Part shown: in pieces, positions 59,255 to 64,000 of the stretch
Layout of the letters: every line of letters starts with the position of its first letter
Position numbering within the stretch: the stretch's first letter is position 1
Program-made: the position numbers and the translations under genes
The notes under the pieces: model-generated
Database searches by the model: none
Told to the model about the DNA's origin: nothing
The model's input: the letters and a program-made list of their open reading frames with translations, nothing else
Source of the DNA: Hymenobacter sp. BT730
Lineage (GTDB): Bacteria; Bacteroidota; Bacteroidia; Cytophagales; Hymenobacteraceae
Length of the DNA: 64,000 nucleotides
Assembly (NCBI RefSeq): GCF_030542105.1
Contig: NZ_JAUOFB010000001.1
Coordinates: forward strand, 186,001 to 250,000
Direction of reading: 5' to 3'

Positions 59255-61813
59255 CTAGAAGTCGAAGTACTCGCCGGGAGCAGGTGCTACGGGCTTTTTT
59301 TCGCGCGGCTTCCCCAAGGATGGGCGCTCTACCGGCGGTTTGGCGGAGGCAGCACCGGCTGGAGCCGGTACCGGTTTTCGGCCGCTTAGTAGCTCTCCCA
59401 CGGAGGGCCGTACGGTGGCCGGTGTGGCAGCAGGTGCCCGCATCGTCCGGCGTTGGTCCAGGCTTACCCGGAAATTGTCTTCATCTCCCTGTATGGCCAG
59501 CAGAATGGCGGGGCCGGTGTTTGTTTCACCACCCATCGACACCCGACGCAGCAGCCCTGGTAATACCGGAATAGACACATGGTAATCCATCTGCTGATCA
59601 AAGGTGTGCGTGCCGGTTACCCGAATCAGGGAAGCCGTGCGCACATTGGAGCGGATTTCCATTTCCGGCAGATATACTGTGCGGCTCTGGATGTAGAAGT
59701 TGTTGGTGAGCTCCGCGAAGCGCAGGTGGCGCAGTTGCTCCCGGCTGGCCACCATCGACAGCTTTTGCACTGGCTCGAAGTTGTTCAGCTCCCCATTGCG
59801 CACAGTGGCTTTAATTTCTGCTTCCAGCCGGTTGGTTAATGGCTCAAGCCGCTGGTTGAAATACACATCCGACTCGCCGGAAGCAGTGAGCAGGCCCCGC
59901 AAATGACGGTGAGTAATAAAGCCCTGCCCGAAATCCTCAAACACATAAAACAGCTTATCCAGTGGCATCTGGCTGCAGGAAGCTACGGTGCTGGCTTTAA
60001 TCAGTTCCGGGCGGCGCGCATCTACCGTGCCCTGCACGCTGGCCCGCCCGCCCAGCGCCTCAATGCTGAGCCCCGGCGAGGAAAACACCCGGTTCTGCAA
60101 CCGAATGGTGCCGCGCAGATTGCTGGCCTGCAAACGCCGGAAAATCACCTGCTGCGCTACCACCCGAATATGGAGCGCCAGAGAAGTTGGCACCGCTACG
60201 GCAGCGTATTTGGCCGGCACGCTGCCGGCTACCGCTGCGCCCGCCCTGGTTTCAGCAGAAGCCGCCAGTAGCTCATTTAAATTCAGCTGCCGCGAGGCTA
60301 CGGTGGCATCTACCAGCAAAGCCTGCCCCGGCCGTAGGGCCCAACCCGGAAAGTTGCGCAAGGCCCCATTCACTTGAAAATCAGAGTGGCCCCACATAGC
60401 CGAGCAGCCTATCAGCGCCACCGAGTTGCCGCGCAGCTGTAGCCGGCCAGTAAGCCGGGAAATGGGCTGCGGATAATCGCGCAGGCGTAAACTTACCTGC
60501 TGCAGTACCAATTCCCCTGAGGCCTCACCTGCGCTGCCAGACCCAGCTCTGAAGGCGCGCAGATTACCATGAAACTGTAGCTGTAGGTTGGCCTGTCCGC
60601 TGCCCGCTCGCACGGCGGCTACCGGAAAAAAGCGCAGCGCCTGTCCCACATCCATGTTCGCCTTGAGGCGCAGGTGCATGGTAGGGTCGGTAAAGTTTGC
60701 ATAGTGCAAGGATCCGCTAAACGGCCGCCCCTGCAGCGTACCCTGCATATTCTGCAAAGACAGAACCGAGGTTTTCGCGTTACACCGCACGCCATTACTG
60801 AAAGTACCCGTTAGGAACACGTGTTCCACCTTCTCCTTATAGCCGGGATGAAAGAAGGAGGCATTCCGGCACCCAAAGGTCAGCGTCAGTTGCGGATTTG
60901 CCCGCCCTGACAACTCGCCCTGTACGGCTCCACCAAAATACACCTCTCCCCGGCTGCGGTAAACGGCTAAGCGGCGTGCCAGCCGGGCCGGCAGCAACGC
61001 TACCAACGACTGCGCATTGGTATTCTTCCCCTCAACCGTCAAGTTCAGCTGCGTAGCGGCGGCATAGGCTATGGTCCCCGCTATCTGGTATTCAGCCGGC
61101 CCAATAAGCAACGCAGAGGGAGAGAAACGAACCACCTTTGAATCCCGGTCTACGGTGAGCTGAGTGCGCAACGTCAGCTCCTTACCGCGCAGATAAGCAT
61201 CCGAGCCTAACGCTATACCATCTACCCGCGTCGTGCCAGTAGCAGCAATCTGAATCCGGTGGCCGGCAACGGCCAGCATGGCCCGAACATCATGCACCTG
61301 TAGTTGGTAGCGCTGGCGCAGACCGTCATCCTGATACACCACTTGTAGCTGCTGCAGGCTTATTTTTTCCAGATCGAAAGCCAGTGGCCGTTCAGATGCC
61401 TGCGTTGTATCAGCCCGGAAAATGGCAAAATTACCCTGCCCTTTTACGTTACGCCGCACTACTACCCGCCCCTGCCTTAACGTAAGCGCCCTAATCCGGT
61501 AATTCCCCGACAGCACGTCCCAAGTATCGAAAGCACAGTACAACGTACGCAAGTGCGCCAGCGCGGCGGTATCTGCGGGCAGCGTGCCACGGATGGTTAC
61601 ATGATGTAGTGTAATAGAAACGCGGGGAAACTGGTCTAGCAGGGATAACTCAATCCGGCCCACCTGCACCGGTGTAGCCAGATACTGATTGGCCTGCTGA
61701 ACAAAGAGGCCAATGATGTGCTTTTCGCCCAATTTTATGGCCGCCAGCAGTCCACTCAGCAGTAGCGCAAAAAAAATAAGCCCCAGAAGCAATGTTTTTT
61801 TCAGGAATCCCAA
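59255..61813 (-). CDS. AsmA-family protein
   Basis: This 852-residue protein has an N-terminal signal-anchor helix (about 6-26) followed by the AsmA start QANQYLATPVQVGRIELSLL, DQFPRVSITLHHVTIRG. The chain is a long series of β-strands, consistent with the bridge-like β-groove of AsmA/TamB/YhdP lipid-transport proteins. The AsmA_2-like part near the C-terminus has KATVRNGELNNFEPVQKLSM. A Pro/Ala/Lys-rich tail follows. It probably spans the periplasm and assists lipid movement to the outer membrane. The start is a TTG at 61813; there is no ATG upstream in frame. Confidence 0.87.
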   Translation of the reverse strand: MGFLKKTLLLGLIFFALLLSGLLAAIKLGEKHIIGLFVQQANQYLATPVQVGRIELSLLDQFPRVSITLHHVTIRGTLPADTAALAHLRTLYCAFDTWDVLSGNYRIRALTLRQGRVVVRRNVKGQGNFAIFRADTTQASERPLAFDLEKISLQQLQVVYQDDGLRQRYQLQVHDVRAMLAVAGHRIQIAATGTTRVDGIALGSDAYLRGKELTLRTQLTVDRDSKVVRFSPSALLIGPAEYQIAGTIAYAAATQLNLTVEGKNTNAQSLVALLPARLARRLAVYRSRGEVYFGGAVQGELSGRANPQLTLTFGCRNASFFHPGYKEKVEHVFLTGTFSNGVRCNAKTSVLSLQNMQGTLQGRPFSGSLHYANFTDPTMHLRLKANMDVGQALRFFPVAAVRAGSGQANLQLQFHGNLRAFRAGSGSAGEASGELVLQQVSLRLRDYPQPISRLTGRLQLRGNSVALIGCSAMWGHSDFQVNGALRNFPGWALRPGQALLVDATVASRQLNLNELLAASAETRAGAAVAGSVPAKYAAVAVPTSLALHIRVVAQQVIFRRLQASNLRGTIRLQNRVFSSPGLSIEALGGRASVQGTVDARRPELIKASTVASCSQMPLDKLFYVFEDFGQGFITHRHLRGLLTASGESDVYFNQRLEPLTNRLEAEIKATVRNGELNNFEPVQKLSMVASREQLRHLRFAELTNNFYIQSRTVYLPEMEIRSNVRTASLIRVTGTHTFDQQMDYHVSIPVLPGLLRRVSMGGETNTGPAILLAIQGDEDNFRVSLDQRRTMRAPAATPATVRPSVGELLSGRKPVPAPAGAASAKPPVERPSLGKPREKKPVAPAPGEYFDF

Positions 61814-61908
61814 CGCCTCAACAATTCTGAATATGAATGCTTTGCTATCTAAAACCGCGCTTTTAACGCTCCAAAGACCAAAAAATTCTAGCCGAAGGTC
61901 GCAGAAAG

Positions 61909-61940
61909 TTTGGTGTATTCGAAAACACCCCCCATATTTG
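61909..61940 (+). promoter_or_regulatory. Promoter of the tRNA-Val gene
   Basis: TTTG (61909-61912) and CATATTTG (61933-61940, one base off TAnnTTTG) are 20 bases apart, the expected -33/-7 spacing. Transcription would begin about 25 bases before the tRNA. Confidence 0.6.
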
Positions 61941-61972
61941 TACTCCCAAACGGCACATACCGGGACGGAAAA

Positions 61973-62050
61973 GGGAGATTAGCTCAGCTGGTTCAGAGCA
62001 TCTGCCTTACAAGCAGAGGGTCACTGGTTCGAACCCAGTATCTCCCACCA
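61973..62050 (+). tRNA. tRNA-Val (anticodon TAC)
   Basis: A full cloverleaf is visible. The acceptor stem GGGAGAT pairs with ATCTCCC (62040-62046). The D-arm has AGCTCAGCTGGTTCAGAGC. The anticodon stem TCTGC/GCAGA frames the loop CTTACAA, giving TAC at positions 34-36, and the T-arm holds GGTTCGAACC. The discriminator is A, and CCA is encoded (62048-62050). Without CCA the tRNA ends at 62047. The terminator arm begins inside the CCA. Confidence 0.95.
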
Positions 62051-62100
62051 AAAGCAAAACAGGCACTTAGCAGCAATGCTGGGTGCCTGTTTTGCTTTTG
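62049..62100 (+). terminator. Terminator of tRNA-Val
   Basis: A perfect 18-base stem (62049-62066 with 62083-62100) with a 16-base loop starts within the encoded CCA end. It is followed by a T-rich sequence. Confidence 0.8.
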
Positions 62101-62516
62101 GTTTAAACAAGCTAAGACAAGTTAGCTCTTTGAGGTTAGCCATTCAGCGTATTGTTATCCACGGGTGATTGTGATTAAATAAATGGGGTAAAATATCTTG
62201 GTCGGCTTGTTATGCTCGGCTGCTACTATAGTGTTGATGTCTTTGTATAGACCCAGCTCGTTCGCCAAGCGGACAGAAAAGCATACTGAAGGATTTAGGA
62301 AGACGACCACAAGGGAAAATTATATAGGTATACAAGGATATTGATATTCCGAGTCATAGGATGAGTTTGCTCAGTAAGTATTATCAGAGGCTCATCCTTT
62401 AAAGACTTGTTGCTTCCGATCGGTAAATTTTATCGGAACCTATCCGGTGGTCTTCTTATCTTTTCCAGGAGCGTGTCAGCAACGGGGCACCAAACTTCCC
62501 TTACCAGACCAGGACC
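62101..62516 (+). other. Low-GC intergenic region upstream of arr
   Basis: About 415 bases without any supportable reading frame, by eye around 40% GC and so clearly poorer in GC than the genes around it. It contains GGATGAG...CTCATCC (62359-62365 and 62391-62397). A tight inverted repeat TTCCGAT...ATCGGAA (62414-62420 and 62432-62438) lies ~80 bases before the arr start and could be an operator. No transposase remnant, integron attC site, or repeat of the tRNA 3' end was found. Confidence 0.45.
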
Positions 62517-62957
62517 ATGAAAACCCCTAGCCCACAGGACCAGGCTTCTCCCCGCGACCGGCAGGCTCCACGGTTCTATCATGGCACTAAAGCCCCGTTC
62601 AAGCTAGGGGATATAATTACACCGGGCTTTCCATCCAACTATGGCCAGCGCAAGCCCGCAGCCTATGTCTACCTCACCGCTACCTTGGAGGCCGCCATTT
62701 GGGGAGCGGAACTGGCCGTGGGCGACGGCCCCGGCCGCATTTATGTCGTGGAGCCCACGGGCTCCGTGGAAGACGACCCTAATTTGACGGATAAGAAGTA
62801 CCCGGGCAATCCCACCCGGTCCTACCGTTCGCGCCATCCGCTGCGGGTAGTGGGGGAGGTAACGCAGTGGCAGGGGCATGCCCCCGAACAGCTCCAAGCC
62901 ATGCAGGAGCACCTAGAGCGCCTGAAGCAACAGGGGATCGAGGCTATTGAAGATTGA
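62517..62957 (+). CDS. arr: NAD(+)-rifampin ADP-ribosyltransferase (Arr)
   Basis: This 146-residue enzyme inactivates rifamycins by attaching ADP-ribose from NAD to a hydroxyl group of the drug. The Arr pattern is complete: FYHGTKAPF with H22, YVYLTATLEAAIWGAELAVG, RIYVVEPTG, and the DDPNLTDKKYPGNPTRSYRS block with the acidic residue. VVGEVTQWQGHAPEQLQAMQ ends the domain. The N-terminal ~17 residues are longer than in typical Arr. Such enzymes occur widely in environmental chromosomes as well as on mobile elements. No mobile element is visible here, though the upstream region is low in GC and lies beside a tRNA. Confidence 0.94.
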   Translation: MKTPSPQDQASPRDRQAPRFYHGTKAPFKLGDIITPGFPSNYGQRKPAAYVYLTATLEAAIWGAELAVGDGPGRIYVVEPTGSVEDDPNLTDKKYPGNPTRSYRSRHPLRVVGEVTQWQGHAPEQLQAMQEHLERLKQQGIEAIED

Positions 62958-63045
62958 CGCTTTTTGAAAAAAATCCGGGCGGCGCTGTAACGATGCCGGA
63001 ATTTGCCGGTACTCCTTTCGACCAACCCGCAAAACCCTACCCCCG

Positions 63046-63597
63046 GTGGCCGAACACTACCCGAGCGACGAGGCCTTAATGGCGCAGATTCAGGCAAATG
63101 ACCTGGACCAGCTCACCGTGCTGTTCGACCGCTACCACCTGCCTATTTTCAATTACCTGCTGCGCCGTACCAACAACGACCGGGAAACCGCCGAAGACCT
63201 CACGCAAACGGTCTTCGAACGCCTGCTGAAATACCGCACCAGCTACCAGCCGGGCCCATCCTTTCGGGCCTGGATTTACCAGCTGGCCCGCAATGCCCAT
63301 GCCGACTACTGGCAGCGCCAGCAGCACATGCATACCTCTGATGTGCTGCAAGTGGAGCGACAAGGCGGTTTCGGCTCCTCGGCATTTGATGCTATGATCA
63401 CTACTGAGCGCGACCAAAACCTGCACGAAGCCCTGGCGCTGCTGCCCGAAGCCCAGCGTGACATTCTGGTGCTGCACCGCTTTCAGGGGTTCAGCTACGA
63501 GGAAATCGGGCAGCAGCTGGCCTGCAGCGCCGGCGCCGCCAAGGTAAAAGCCCATCGGGCCTTGCAAGCCCTGCGCACCATCTATTTCGCTTCCTAG
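63046..63597 (+). CDS. ECF-type RNA polymerase sigma factor
   Basis: This 183-residue sigma factor has region 2 (FDRYHLPIFNYLLRRTNNDR, DLTQTVFERLLKYRTSY, FRAWIYQLARNAHADYW). Region 4 follows (LLPEAQRDILVLHRFQGFSY, EIGQQLACSAGAAKVKAHRA). The start is GTG at 63046, because the typical N-terminus SDEALMAQIQ lies before the first ATG-proximal Met. The next gene starts two bases after its stop and encodes a zinc-finger anti-sigma factor, the usual regulatory partner that holds the sigma factor inactive at the membrane. Target genes are unknown. Confidence 0.93.
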   Translation: MAEHYPSDEALMAQIQANDLDQLTVLFDRYHLPIFNYLLRRTNNDRETAEDLTQTVFERLLKYRTSYQPGPSFRAWIYQLARNAHADYWQRQQHMHTSDVLQVERQGGFGSSAFDAMITTERDQNLHEALALLPEAQRDILVLHRFQGFSYEEIGQQLACSAGAAKVKAHRALQALRTIYFAS

Positions 63598-63599
63598 CC

Positions 63600-64000
63600 A
63601 TGACTGACCGTCCTTCCCCATACGATTGTTTCACCGTAGCCGACCAGCTGATCGACTACGCCGACCAAGTCCTGCTGCCCGAGCAGACCGCGCGGGTAGC
63701 TTCTCACCTAAGCCAATGTCCTGCCTGCCAGGAGCAAGTAGCCCAGCTTCGGGAATTGTCAGTTCAAATGGAAGCCATTGAGCCGGCAAAACCCTCCCCC
63801 GCGCTGCGCAATCAGTTTTTGTTGATGCTGGAGAAGGAGAAGGCCGTAGTGGCAGCAGCGCCAGTACCTGCTCCTGAAGTACGGGAAGCCCGCATCCGTA
63901 CGATGTGGCCCGGCGAGGTTAGCCGCTGGGCCATGCGCATTGCCGCTGGCGTAGCGCTGCTAGTGATGGGCATGGTGTTGGGTCAGCAGTGGCAACCGGA
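63600..64000 (+). CDS. Zinc-finger anti-sigma factor, N-terminal part (runs off window)
   Basis: An open frame starts with ATG at 63600 and stays open to the window end (133 complete codons). The N-terminal domain contains HLSQCPACQEQV near residue 37, the HxxxCxxC zinc-binding motif of ZAS-type anti-sigma factors. An Ala/Pro-rich linker and the start of a membrane helix (RIAAGVALLVMGMVLG, about 114-129) follow. It directly follows the ECF sigma gene, which it presumably sequesters at the inner membrane. The C-terminal periplasmic part lies outside the window. Confidence 0.88.
   Translation, partial: MTDRPSPYDCFTVADQLIDYADQVLLPEQTARVASHLSQCPACQEQVAQLRELSVQMEAIEPAKPSPALRNQFLLMLEKEKAVVAAAPVPAPEVREARIRTMWPGEVSRWAMRIAAGVALLVMGMVLGQQWQP

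Noticed and set aside
62101-62957. arr as an integron gene cassette
   Set aside because: No attC-like imperfect palindrome with the usual core sites was seen after the gene, and no integrase is nearby.

Overview
The window looks like chromosomal DNA from a Gram-negative Bacteroidota bacterium of the Cytophagales, most like Hymenobacter or a close relative. This rests on several things seen in the sequence: moderately high GC; an archaeal/eukaryal-type prolyl-tRNA synthetase; many lipoproteins with a late lipobox Cys; FadL/OmpP1, PD40-OmpA and carboxypeptidase-regulatory-like proteins; little sign of Shine-Dalgarno sites; and repeated TAnnTTTG promoter -7 boxes, the Bacteroidota consensus. The genus is inferred from family resemblance, not from a marker gene.

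Layout. (1) 0.2-4.6 kb: a glycan or lipid-sugar module with a polytopic GT39-like transferase, two paralogous polyprenyl-phosphate-type GT2 enzymes and a SAM methyltransferase between them; a large GT-C-like membrane protein converges on it (4.7-6.5 kb). (2) 6.6-20.2 kb: mixed metabolism and envelope genes (an ALDH8-like dehydrogenase, a lipoprotein carrying a TonB C-terminal domain, a DPP-IV-type peptidase, FadL-like porin, Tyr/Gly-rich lipoprotein, proS, and an nfeD-floA pair). (3) 20.3-25.9 kb: an OmpA/PD40 protein, a lipoprotein, a 2-oxoglutarate oxygenase and a ChrA transporter. (4) 26.0-32.1 kb: six co-directional nucleotide-sugar genes (wbpD-like, tviB/wbpO-like, galE, rmlB, tviC/wbpP-like, rmlA). 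(5) 32.2-42.4 kb: prmC, ribD, a free-methionine sulfoxide reductase, a YgiB/YgiC-like lipoprotein plus ATP-grasp pair, psd, a glutamate dehydrogenase, cdsA, a CPBP protease and dusB. (6) 42.4-52.2 kb: a segment bracketed by two copies of a dispersed palindromic repeat. It holds an EamA transporter, a 1519-residue SF1 helicase-nuclease, an APC permease, a carboxypeptidase-regulatory-like protein and a CrtC/AttH-like lipoprotein. (7) 52.3-64 kb: an orphan histidine kinase, hemA, an ArsR regulator, a second amino-acid dehydrogenase, MscS, a TerB/glycine-rich protein, an AsmA-like protein, tRNA-Val, a rifampin ADP-ribosyltransferase (arr), and an ECF sigma/anti-sigma pair cut by the window edge.

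How they fit together. Most of the window is core chromosome: no transposase, integrase, phage gene or CRISPR array is visible. The nucleotide-sugar operon could supply UDP-GalNAcA, UDP-Gal and dTDP-4-keto-6-deoxyglucose for surface glycans, while the glycosyltransferases at the left end could place sugars on lipid carriers. cdsA and psd serve phospholipid synthesis. Intergenic spaces are small and often carry long, near-perfect hairpins that act as (often bidirectional) terminators.

The items most worth a second look are the helicase-nuclease, a possible defence protein; the lipoprotein/ATP-grasp pair; the lipoprotein with an internal TonB domain; the palindromic repeat family; and the alternative hairpins in front of chrA.
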